NCBI RefSeq assembly: GCF_000003605.2
Contig: NW_003112966.1
Span: 32,890-44,741, forward strand
Source of the DNA: Saccoglossus kowalevskii
Taxonomy: Eukaryota > Hemichordata > Enteropneusta > Harrimaniidae
Direction: 5' to 3'
DNA length: 11,852 nucleotides
The notes beneath the pieces are model-generated. The model was not told where the DNA came from. It ran no database searches and worked only from the letters and a program-made list of their open reading frames with translations. Below, in pieces: positions 1 to 8,516 of this stretch. Positions within the stretch are counted from its first letter, which is position 1. Every line of letters begins with the position of its first letter. The translations under genes and the position numbers were made by a program.

Positions 1-2848
1 GGGCAAACGAGAACATAATCTGACTGAATATTCCAATATAGCAGTCTCCAGTAGAAAAATTGGTCTGCCCCTAACCATATTACATTGTAATGTGCTTGAT
101 TGATGGCGATGAGGATTTACAGCAGTTGTCTCTGTTTTCTTTCCTATGGCCAGTACATAATACGATAAAGCATTGTATTTACACCTCGATTTTCTCACGT
201 CCACAACGCAATACAAGGGCCGTACTATTATTTCTGCTAGTGTGACAGCCTCGATTTAAAACAAAATCTGGCGGGCTGAAGTTATGAACGTAATATGTAT
301 TTATACAGACTGAATCACTGAGAATAGTAATATCTACTTTACCCGGATAAAAGAAAGACACACCTTCCAGTCGTCCCCTACCTCCATCAAACGAAATCCC
401 CCCCCCATATAGGCAAGTATACTAAAATAAAAATCAATATAGCAAAAAAGGCACTGACATTGTAGTTTATCTTGCGTTTACTCTAGAAATACATTCAAAG
501 TCATTCAAGTAGTACGAACTGATACAAAATAGCGATGATTTTTACATTTACTCCCGCCAGCTTGTCATACACACTAGCTCATTTGTGTAATACATTGCTC
601 TTGATGAAACTATGTTGATTACATTATCGCCCCATAGGTTATATTAAACTACATAAATCCCTGTGATAGTATGTTTTCCAAACAATCTAGAAAGATGTCT
701 CCATCAAATAAGTACAAGTAAATGACCCATATCACTAATCTCTATTGGAGAACCGGCTGCACCAGTAAAGATCCTCGACAATTTGATGAAGAGGTTCATA
801 TCTGTGTTAAACAGTTCTGTAGAATGCATCATGTGTACGGGTTTTCTAGATGTTGGTATCCGATTAGTAGTCTGTACTTAGCAGGACCGAAGTTAATTGC
901 CCCGTTAAAATTGCATGCCAGATAGGCTTAATATGCTGTGAGTGACGACATAGCTTCATCACTACGTGCTGCTGGAATACTAAAGATATTGTAATGGCGT
1001 TTAGTATAATACTTTGCATTCAGCATTGTCGAATGGTAACAGTAGATAATTTATCCAACTCAATTTAGGGATATGCAAATTCAGGAAAATTACAATATTG
1101 CAGTTACATGAGGATTACATTATCTGGATGATGATCACCAAGCACTGCCAAGTTTAAGTGAGATGACTTCACGCGAGATGTGATGGAATATGTTACTAGT
1201 GGGGATGTGTGTGGCATGATTCATTGTACTTTTTATATGGATAGCACAGGTGTAAATACTACTCATGAAAATACCCCCTGCAATACAAAAAGAAAACAAA
1301 TGCATGAAAACACATAGATTTAATTAGTATAATATTGACCAAATAGATAGGCTGACCTTTCCGGAATATTATTTCCTGTCATAGTTGACATATCAAATTT
1401 ATGACTTCCGAGTCACAGGGTCGCTGCAATCTCAAACTACCTCATATATTCATATATAGATACTTGTCAAAAACTATAATAACCAACATAGCCCTGTACA
1501 TTAGTTCATGATTGATAACAACATCGTGTGTGTTAAAATAGTCTACCGACCTTGGACGATGACATTTTCCCGAACATTCACATTCAAATCAACAAAAGTA
1601 TTGCCAAAGTTTTAAATAAATAATTGAAGAACGGTTCATTAAGTGTGATTACTAGGGATAGGGAATACAATATTCACGAAAACTCAATTTCCTGTAGTAA
1701 GCATGAAATGATTGAGGAGTCGACGCATGAGTAACTTCTCATCTCCGCCATATTTGAATTCGATAAGCTTATTTGCATGTTGAGGTCAATGATGCACAGA
1801 AACGTCATTTACGTTTTCTGCTCTAGTAATCAGACTATCGAGAAATAGAGAATTAAACTTGAGACAAAATTATATTATAATGTATAAATATCATGTGAAT
1901 GGGAGTTAATCACCGGGTAGGGCTTTGAGGCGGATATTCTATAACTGCCGAGGGATGGACGACTGTATTATCTACTGAGGAAGCTGGCTTAAATTAAGTT
2001 GTTTACTGTATGACCCATCTCCCCACATGTCCCAAGGGCAAACCTCTTACCAGACCAAGAATGTTATTGTCAAAGGTGTGCAACTGTATTCTGTATTGAC
2101 TAACTGTGACTGAGAGCCTGGCTAAAATTGTGCAATATACTCCAGTCATTTATTGTCGCGTGAACGCGAACGGGATTTACATAATTACGTGATCTTGTGT
2201 ATATTACTTGAGAAATCCAATAATAAATGTTTGGAATGGTCACCCACATTAAAGGTTGTTAGTCATCAAATAACTGTAATATGTCTTGACTAGATCGTCA
2301 CTTATTATTCCTACCCTGTGTTAATTGTGTACGTTTTTTTCAAACTTGATATCAAGTAAATTCATATCATTGCGAAAAACCGAATTCCTAATGAAGGTGC
2401 ACACGGCTGAAACGGCTGTTTATCCCTCGAGTCCCTGGCAAAGGCTTTGCGTGTTTAGTTGCGGCACAGGTTGCGTGACAGCTTCGTTTACTGAACGAAT
2501 GGAGGGATGGGGTGATATAAGCTTTTTTAATGTTTACGTACAGACGAATTACTAATACATGCAATGTAATTTCCGCAGACATGATTGTAAGTAACTACGA
2601 ACAAGGAAGCATGAGACTGTATACAATGTATATTCCAAACTATCTGCACCGATGAAAACTGTCTTGAAATGTCGATTTTGTGTACGAGGTGACATGGCTT
2701 TGCAGGTTTTTTTTTACAGGAAATATAGTCGCAATCTTGTGTCGACATGGCAAAAAATAAATAAATAACATACCCGCAAAAAAAAACCCTCGACAAGCAG
2801 TATGCATACAATGTGAATGGTAGACTCTATGACAATACGAACTCTAAT
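1..2848. other. Gene-free AT-rich stretch
   Basis: I find no supported gene here. Open frames on both strands are short and match no family I recognise. Visible features are a run of nine C at 398-406 and a patch at about 2395-2515 that is roughly half G+C by eye, clearly richer than its surroundings. Short open frames overlap on both strands of that patch, and I could not tell which strand, if either, is coding. The end of the stretch (from about 2690) may hold further decayed upstream sequence of the adjacent retrotransposon remnant, but I could not align it securely. Confidence 0.5.
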
Positions 2849-3480
2849 ACAGTTTTCTGTGCTTTTAATTCTGTAGAACAGTAATTATTATTTTATGGTT
2901 TGCATGGCAACCTTTGCTCTTTCCTAGGTTCGTACTCGTATGACAGGAAGCACGGGGTTGTCTTTGATGGACATCAATCAAGTGTTCCTTAAGACATTCC
3001 CAAGGCTCACTCTTCAGACCTTTAGTTTTTTTTTTATTGTGTACATTAACGAGATGTCGCCCGCCACTTCTCATTCAAATCTGTTCATATACGCTGACAG
3101 ATATAAAATATTTATAGCAATTGCACTTCGATATCACACCTTTGGCCTAATTGTGCAAGTCATTGAGATTAATATTGATCCCAATAAATGCTGGATCATC
3201 TCATTTTTCAGAAAAATCCAATGTGATCAACCACTTATGAATATGACGATCAGTAGGTGTATTTGCTGACCTTGATATTAATTTAATATCATGTAACCCA
3301 CATAGCACATAGAAAGCATTCTCTTGATGCTTGGCTCAGTCTACAAAGCGCTTCTACTGTATTCGATATGATGATGTTAACGCGTTGTCATTCATGAGGC
3401 GCAAATATTCTACAATACTGTTTGCATACAGGGTTGGACATTGTACCAAAAATATCACAGCAACAATATGGAGGGCGTTC
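2849..3480 (+). pseudogene. Non-LTR retrotransposon reverse-transcriptase fossil
   Basis: This is a decayed fragment of the reverse transcriptase that copies LINE RNA into DNA at the target site. Frame 2 (2849-2989) reads a broken palm motif A (TVFCAFNSVEQ, where the family has a form like LDFSKAFDSV). It continues, after one stop, with FYGLHGN, SYSYDRKHGVVFDGHQSS and VP, the segment that precedes the GVPQGS motif. QGSLFRP follows at 3001 in frame 1. From about 3026 frame 3 carries FIVYINEM and LFIYADRYKIF, the YADD box with its second Asp replaced, then DPNKCWIISFFRK at about 3179-3217. Part of the helix between YADD and PNKC is shortened and shifted. A weaker continuation (about 3250-3350, then NALSFMRRKYSTILFAYRV in frame 1 at about 3379-3435) resembles the thumb and C-terminal tail. 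Stops, frameshifts and lost catalytic residues make it inactive. CR1/L2/Jockey-like assignment is from remembered motifs, and the exact clade is open. Confidence 0.85.
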
Positions 3481-3520
3481 AGAGAAAAAATATTTATTTT
3501 TTTTCCATTAGAAGCAGAGA

Positions 3521-3753
3521 TACGGAATCGTATTGGTGCCATACTCTTAGCAAAATAATCTCGTTATAACGAGTGAGTTTAAGTTGTATAAGGTAGAAAG
3601 AAACCCATACGACTTATTTTGCTACCAATAATGTTCCATTCTCTACCAAAAACTCGTTATAACGAGAATAAAATCGTTATAACGAGAAAAAATTCTTATA
3701 ACGTCAACAATTTTTTGCTAAGAGTGTGGTACTAGTACCATTACGCTTCCGTA
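3521..3753. mobile_element. MITE with ~30-bp terminal inverted repeats
   Basis: This is a short non-coding DNA transposon derivative. The left end (3521-3555: TACGGAATCGTATTGGTGCC, then ATACTCTTAGCAAAA) is matched in inverted form by the right end (3711-3753). The only sizeable difference is a 6-base ACTAGT insertion in the right arm, plus a few substitutions. Both ends finish in TA (3521-3522 and 3752-3753) outside CGGAAKCG, which fits a TA target-site duplication of Tc1/mariner-like or Stowaway-like elements. Internally, the 14-bp perfect palindrome CTCGTTATAACGAG occurs at 3560-3573 and 3653-3666, with decayed copies at 3674-3685 and 3693-3704. No transposase is encoded, so it would have depended on an enzyme made elsewhere. 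It lies beside the retrotransposon remnant. Superfamily assignment is inference. Confidence 0.8.
3653..3704. repeat. 20-bp-period palindromic subrepeats inside the MITE
   Basis: Three copies of a TCGTTATAACGA-type palindrome are spaced exactly 20 bases apart, judged by the CGTTAT/CTTAT cores starting at 3655, 3675 and 3695. The first is a perfect 14-bp palindrome and the third is decayed. A single perfect copy lies at the other subterminal position, 3560-3573. Subterminal repeats of this kind often serve as transposase binding sites, but that role is inference here. Confidence 0.75.
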
Positions 3754-4790
3754 AAGATAGGACTACTTCATCACGATTACAATAGTTTAGTGTTCCCTTT
3801 TAATTATTAATTATTTTTTTAATTCCTTCCCTTCTGTAATTGGGCTCCGCTTGTAGGACTTAACTTTGAATTGATGAAAAATAGCATACGTCTGATTAAC
3901 CATACGTTGGATGGGCGACGATATAGAACCACGTGGAGGGCGAAACTCTAGTTAACCATAATACTTTAGTTACGGTGGGAATGCATCACAATACAATATA
4001 TGCTCGGGAAAATAGTAAAGGGTGGTATGTATGTATCACGTGTCAGTGAACGTAAACACGGACCCGCCCTAGATGTAACAGAACATAGATCAACACTGCT
4101 GGGAAAACGTGCAACACATTTTACGAGTTAGTATTGTGAAATGTGATACAAGTAAACTTTGGCGTTTAAAAGTCAGGGTTAATAAGAGTAATAACAGAAG
4201 ACATATTTAAACCCAAATCAAGTGAACAGTTTTATTGCACCCTTACCAATTACAATTTATATTTTCAGTTTATCCCTAAACGAATGCACGCATTTACATA
4301 CCTTGGGCGCATGCGTAGTCGGTAATACCATTTGGAACATCTGTTCATCACAATGTGCATTCACAAAAATAATCAATAAATCCCGATAATAAAAAATAAG
4401 CCTTAGTGAGGGTTTTTGCTGATATGGGACGAGCATATGTAAATTATAAGAATTGACACATGTCAACAAAGAAAAGTTAGAAACAACAGATACAATCAAT
4501 ACCCAATATTAGTAAAAGTGTAGTAAAACTAAAACTAAAGGATAAACAAACCATTGACAAACATATTTCAATAAGTACTCATATTAGTGAGAAAATGATA
4601 TATGGTCCTTAAGGCATACACCCAAGAAGTGATGTAAGTTGTTTTTAAATGAGCCACACTCACATACCAACCCATGTGATAATTTCACCGCGCAAATACA
4701 TGTCACTGCGCTATCTGAAAATATCAACGGTAGCAGAGTTATCAAAACTCAAAGATCAAAACGTTTGAATTTTTTGTATGTTTATTTCAG
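3754..4790. other. Gene-free stretch
   Basis: No gene is supported in this AT-rich interval. The longest open frame, on the minus strand at 4499-4257 (80 codons), has no recognisable domain and is of a length expected by chance. I see no tandem repeats or long inverted repeats. Confidence 0.5.
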
Positions 4791-4899
4791 AGAATTTATG
4801 ATTGCAGAGAATAGAACACCGTTTGAAGAGGGACAAATAGCGTTGCTCTCTGGTTGTCGGCGAGATTTCGGCGGACGTTTGCTTGCAAATGATGTATAA
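4791..4899 (+). CDS. Candidate 3'-terminal coding exon, unknown protein
   Basis: A pyrimidine-rich tract ends in TTTATTTCAG at 4781-4790, a reasonable 3' splice site. The following 109 bases stay open in one frame for 35 codons, from GAATTTATG to TAA at 4897-4899, and are visibly richer in G+C than the surrounding DNA. The peptide is charged (motifs MIAENRTPFEEG and CRRDFGGRLL) and I recognise no family. No partner upstream exon or donor is identified, and no clear polyadenylation signal was tied to it. Frames of this size arise by chance, so it rests on the acceptor plus local composition. It could equally be unrelated noise or a fragment of an old repeat. Confidence 0.2.
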
Positions 4900-6275
4900 T
4901 CACTTCCCGGTAATACCAGAGATTGTTATCGTGTGGCAGTGAAGCCAGGATTCTCTTCTTGTACCACACCTTGCAGTACATATATCATTCCCTCATTGAT
5001 CTGAGTTATTCTATCCAGTTTAGACAATTGTTGGTTGTTTCCAAACTACGTGAGTGTAGATATACTGTAGATTCAATATATTATTATCCAAGTCTTATTA
5101 TACAAAGGCGAAAGTCCATATTTTGTTTAATACTACACTTTTCAGATATTATTCGTTAGTTTTCCGTTGAAGTCCCGGGGTTGATAATACTTAGGTAATT
5201 CTTAATTTAATTTAATACAAAATACGACCAAACTCTTCGATGGAAAATACTTTGAACATAAACTCGTTGCTTTGACAAATTAATTGGTTAATTATATTCA
5301 TTCAAACAATCGTGCAATGAAGGTTTAAATTGCCAGCTATTACAGGCGTATCATGTTTTTTATGAATAATAAATGAGCACATGCCTGCAAACCACACAAT
5401 AATGACAAATAGTCTTCATTATACCCCAACATCCATGTTATTTTAAAACATGTTACAGAGGCAGTTATAATATATACACAGAAAAAATCATGCATATTTG
5501 CACACATACAAAGTTCAAAATTATATCACAACAATTTAACACAATATCCAGTATCATTCATTTGACAAGCTTTGACGCAATTAATTACGGCGTACAAAGA
5601 CAGTATTTACTGGCCATTTTTAGTTTACATAAGCCAGAATAAGAAGATATATCTTGCCTCTGCCGGGGCGTATATTGGAAGCGCCTCTAATGTCGGTCAG
5701 TCATATACTGATTATGCATATGTTAAACAAGATAACAGAGGTGATGCGTAGTAGTTTGGACTGTCACTTTGAATGGTCATGACGTACTATTTCCTGATAT
5801 AGAAAATCACATTTCCTGAATTCAGGCGAGACATTCCCGCGCAAATGAAGCCTATTAGGTTCTTGTAAACATTGGCGTCGTAAATTCAAAAGTACAGCTC
5901 GAACGAAGCAACAGGTTTTGCGGGAATTCATCATGCGTTGCGCATGCGTTATATATTCTGCGAGGTTCCGTTGGATACAGGTCATCAACGGAATCGCATT
6001 CACGCTGTGTTCTTTAACGTAAATAAATGCATAGAAAAACAAATTCCTCATATTGGCACAATTAAACTCAGCTGATTCTGTGGATATACCTGTTGCTAAA
6101 ATTAGCGCACATAGCTTCACAGACGAATGACAACTTCCACTACCAAGCCAAGTCTCGCGAAAATAACAAATTGACAGTGATAATCATATTTACATTGTAT
6201 ATGTCAACTGTGTCGATGGATTAAATGTGATACGCACACCGCCTTTGTTAATATTATAACCAATTGTTTTACAAG
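4900..6275. other. Gene-free stretch
   Basis: No convincing gene. A minus-strand open frame at 6120-5764 (118 codons) begins MKLCALILATG, which loosely resembles a signal peptide, and lies 155 bases downstream of the cysteine-rich gene on the same strand. It shows no domain or cysteine pattern, and its length is about what chance gives in a window of this size. Part of this interval should hold the 3'UTR of the cysteine-rich gene, but no AATAAA on the minus strand is evident close to its stop codon. Confidence 0.45.
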
Positions 6276-6650
6276 TTAGTAGGAAAATAACCACGTCGCA
6301 ACCGCTGTAATAAAAACGGCAGATAACGTGGCCCGGAACGGTGTACTTTTAGAAGATTCGACCTCAGCTTGAGGCCCCTTTCTGTACGTGCATGCTTTTA
6401 GGAAACACACACACCCGTCCACTTCATTGTCCCACTCACACACTTCTCGTCTGCAGTCATGATACTGACAGTCACATCCCGAATTGGTGGTACAAAGTTT
6501 CTGTACTGCTGGCACAGCTTCCGTCACTTCCGGTGGCGGTTCGGTAACCACTTTCACCACCGAGGGTTCCTGGTCTTCGTCCGTTGGCACGGATACCGCA
6601 AATCCACACAGGACCGAAAACACAATCGCAATAAATATTCTTTCCGCCAT
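6276..6650 (-). CDS. Secreted, probably GPI-anchored eight-cysteine protein
   Basis: The 124-aa product starts MAERIF and has a signal peptide (about residues 1-20, likely cleaved after AVS). An acidic Pro/Val/Thr-rich stretch follows (21-52). The disulfide-type domain spans Cys53-Cys87 with spacing C-x5-C-x-C-x4-C-x4-C-x8-C-x-C-x4-C. A short hydrophilic region with small residues (ESS at 98-100) could be the GPI attachment site, before a hydrophobic tail at 107-122 that ends the protein. Together these suggest an extracellular membrane-tethered protein. I do not recognise the family and assign no function. The coding part is richer in G+C than its flanks. I chose the ATG at 6650 because it lies exactly after a splice acceptor and gives a classical signal peptide. 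The frame stays open 30 codons upstream to an ATG at 6740, but that part translates the pyrimidine tract. Whether the reading frame is complete in this exon is inferred from signal peptide to tail. Confidence 0.75.
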   Translation of the reverse strand: MAERIFIAIVFSVLCGFAVSVPTDEDQEPSVVKVVTEPPPEVTEAVPAVQKLCTTNSGCDCQYHDCRREVCEWDNEVDGCVCFLKACTYRKGPQAEVESSKSTPFRATLSAVFITAVATWLFSY

Positions 6651-6793
6651 CTGTAAAACAGAGACAGAGTCAATGAGTGAAGTATATAGATGTAATATAA
6701 GCAGTAGTTCTAGCAACACGTAACAAGCACTGAGTGCCAATGACTCACTCGTAAATGCATTTCGTTTAGTTCACTGATTGCATAATTAAGTAC
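6651..6793 (-). other. Probable 5'UTR intron of the cysteine-rich gene
   Basis: On the minus strand CTCTGTCTCTGTTTTACAG ends immediately before the ATG, a strong acceptor with a TTGAC branch-like motif about 19 bases upstream. A candidate donor GGAG|GTACTT begins at 6793, giving a 143-base intron. Splicing these sites would put GAG before ATGG, a favourable initiation context. The acceptor is well supported. The donor choice is inference, and the same acceptor could serve a longer intron or trans-splicing to a spliced leader in lineages that have one. Confidence 0.4.
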
Positions 6794-7865
6794 CTCCAAC
6801 GTGAAGAGGGGACGCAGTGTAATACGGCAACGATACATTCAATGAAAACGAGTTAGCCTTGTTGCACTAAATCTCGCTTGCTACCACGGCACGTCCATGG
6901 TGTCATTGTGGTTGGGTTGCTGCGTACTAGTAGGGAGCTCTGGAGTCGAGTCACGTCGCTGATAACAGTAGCAGCAAACAATTATCACCACAAAAGCATG
7001 CAATACCTTGGACTAACCTCTCGAAATAGAAACAAGTGTTTCGGAAAAAAAGAAAGTTGGATACGAGTGAGCTGTTTTATGACTAGAAGCGAATTTCTTT
7101 CGAAGTATCACGTTCGAATCATAAAAAATATCTTATACCATGAAGAATTGTGCGTTTGAAAAACGTATACATAAAAACGCGATATTACTCTACTCGTATG
7201 ACAACCACGGCCGACGATTGTAATATATATAATAATGAATCCAGAATAGGTCCTAGTAACCACTTGAAAATAACTGCGGTAAGCTACTTAGTCACGTATC
7301 ATATGCACATCGATGATTAAAATTATCACAAATCCAATAAATTCACAATTCTGTAATCGCAGGCAGTTGATTGAATTCTTACTAGTGCGTGTAACTAAAC
7401 TAAATTGATTCTGATGGGAGCTCGGCACCAATCATCTTTGCCCCGCCAGATCGATATGAAACATATAGCGGCACTTGTAGTAGACTATTCGACTATTCAT
7501 CTACGGAGTCTTGGGGGCACATCGATGCATTACCAAATACTAATGTGATCTGCTTCGAGCGTCAGTTGACTTATAACAGATATGTGCACTGTTGAAGTCC
7601 AATCTGAAGCTGGACTAAGTTTGACGTAATTATGCTAAATTGTGTAATTGACGACAAAATTACTAAAGATTTTTAGCCGTGTGAGTCCGACTTCCGAATG
7701 TGACTGCGACGAATGGCGCTGCAATAGAACCCACGCACGCGAGAGTAATGAAAATGGCAGTTAATTTTTTACTCTCACAATTATCACTTTAAATACTACG
7801 TTAATCCGGAAACGCGTGGTCGACCTTGCGCGGTACATAGTTAATAACTGTCACATGTTTCTATG
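6794..7865. other. Gene-free stretch, possible upstream region of the minus-strand gene
   Basis: No supported coding region. The part just above 6794 could contain the untranslated first exon and promoter of the minus-strand cysteine-rich gene; no TATA box is obvious there. A plus-strand open frame at 6878-7159 has no family resemblance. Only very short hairpins and duplicated words are visible (for example GACTATTC twice near 7483-7496). Confidence 0.4.
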
Positions 7866-7903
7866 TACTAACCAACCTTTTATTCAGTTGTTTTCTTCTC
7901 CAG
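7866..7903 (+). other. Strong 3' splice site with consensus branch point
   Basis: TACTAAC at 7866-7872 is the textbook branch-point sequence. It is followed by a pyrimidine-rich tract (TTGTTTTCTTCTCCAG) ending in AG at 7902-7903. The branch adenosine at 7871 lies about 32 bases from the AG, within the usual range. It is one of the two best splice acceptors in the window, and the only one with a perfect branch-point match. Confidence 0.5.
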
Positions 7904-8004
7904 AAAAGGCACAGAAAATTGATTACTTAATTCAAGATTTGACCCTAGTTGATCACTGGATCAAAGTTCTACTGCGAGTGGCACGTCGGTTAAAATTATT
8001 CTAG
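7904..8004 (+). CDS. Candidate terminal coding exon, unknown protein
   Basis: This follows directly after the strong acceptor at 7902-7903. Only one frame stays open: two bases complete a split codon, then 33 codons run from KAQKIDYLIQDL to RVARRLKLF and the TAG at 8002-8004. The peptide is amphipathic with a basic C-terminal end. I recognise no family. No upstream exon with a matching donor was found, so the gene would have to extend further left, possibly across a long intron. Alternatives are a non-coding exon or a chance acceptor. Confidence 0.25.
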
Positions 8005-8099
8005 TGACGTTAAATCAAAACAAACTATTCTAAAAAAAACGATTCTCCACAGAGACATACTGTGTATTTATGCGATTCCACTTTTTTACCCGCGGCGTA

Positions 8100-8148
8100 T
8101 GACGTCATTCGAATGAGATAGTCGATACGACCTTACGTCGATTATATA
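8100..8148 (+). promoter_or_regulatory. Candidate promoter: CRE plus TATA-like box
   Basis: TGACGTCA at 8100-8107 is a perfect palindromic cAMP-response element, the binding site of CREB/ATF bZIP factors. A TATATA at 8143-8148 lies 35 bases further on. Initiation would then be expected near 8175. The downstream sequence contains a strong 5' splice site at 8290/8291, so the order promoter, first exon, intron is consistent. Each motif alone is common; the arrangement is what suggests a promoter. Confidence 0.25.
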
Positions 8149-8174
8149 CAGCGCCATTATTATGGCGATCCATG

Positions 8175-8290
8175 GAAAAAGGGTTTATAGTTCCATGGGC
8201 GATCTTATTGATTTGCTGTGAATTAGAGAAGCCGATAGTTCAAATTGAATTCTAAGACACTGAACATCAATTTTCTCGTTTTTTCAAGAG
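8175..8290 (+). other. Candidate first exon ending in AG|GTATGT donor
   Basis: If transcription starts about 30 bases after the TATATA at 8143, the exon would end at the good donor CAAGAG|GTATGT at 8290/8291. No long reading frame lies inside. A 19-codon frame starting at 8162 (ATGGCGATCC) runs to a TGA near 8221 and may be irrelevant. A partner acceptor was not identified in the window, so the following intron would be long. The start is a guess; the donor is the observed element. Confidence 0.2.
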
Positions 8291-8365
8291 GTATGTACTT
8301 TTATTAAAATACGAATTATAAGACAGTTGTAAAACGTCGACTAATCTGCCGGTTTCCGAGCGTAA

Positions 8366-8494
8366 AATACACGGTGGTTATGATGGAATTACAAGTAATT
8401 GTGTATTTATTTGCATATACATGTAATATACATAAATTATTTCTGTATTTTACATCATACGCACTACCACCAATTAGTAACCATTACGTGTATT
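8366..8494. repeat. Imperfect inverted repeat
   Basis: AATACACG at 8366-8373 and TGGTTA at 8375-8380 recur as reverse complements CGTGTATT at 8487-8494 and TAACCA at 8478-8483, in matching order. The interior pairs only partially (a GGTGGT/ACCACC and TATGATG/CATCATA component is offset), with an AT-rich centre near ACATGT at 8420-8425. It may be a decayed fold-back element. The match is much weaker than that of the hairpin at 10811-10938. Confidence 0.35.
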
Positions 8495-8506
8495 GATATG
8501 AAGTAA

Positions 8507-8516
8507 TATATAAAAG
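8507..8516 (+). promoter_or_regulatory. TATA-box-like sequence TATATAAAAG
   Basis: TATATAAAAG is a close match to the consensus animal TATA box and sits just beyond the imperfect inverted repeat. No reading frame or splice donor clearly tied to it follows, so it may be chance in AT-rich DNA. Confidence 0.2.

Noticed and set aside
722-925. 67-codon plus-strand frame
   Set aside because: Length expected by chance, with no motif and no splice or promoter context.
2325-2582. Overlapping open frames on both strands in a locally G+C-rich patch
   Set aside because: No family resemblance on either strand and no convincing splice sites, so no strand could be chosen.
2527-2811. 94-codon minus-strand frame
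   Set aside because: It runs into the flank of the plus-strand retrotransposon remnant, has low-complexity homopolymer stretches and shows no domain.
3274-3290. 17-bp AT-only palindrome GATATTAATTTAATATC
   Set aside because: Short, AT-rich and inside the decayed retrotransposon; such palindromes are common by chance here.
5764-6120. 118-codon minus-strand open frame starting MKLCALILATG
   Set aside because: By a rough estimate, about one frame of this length is expected by chance in a window of this size and composition. It has no domain, weak signal-peptide character and no splice context.
6651-6740. 30-codon N-terminal extension of the cysteine-rich protein
   Set aside because: It translates a polypyrimidine tract and acceptor site, giving a Leu-rich peptide in front of an already complete signal peptide.
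7105-7120. GTTCGAATC resembling a tRNA T-loop/B-box
   Set aside because: No acceptor stem, anticodon arm or A-box at the expected distance.
8160-8206. Small CCATGGAA/TTCCATGG inverted repeat
   Set aside because: The stem is under ten bases with an unstructured loop and no T-run or other context, so it is not reported as a separate element.
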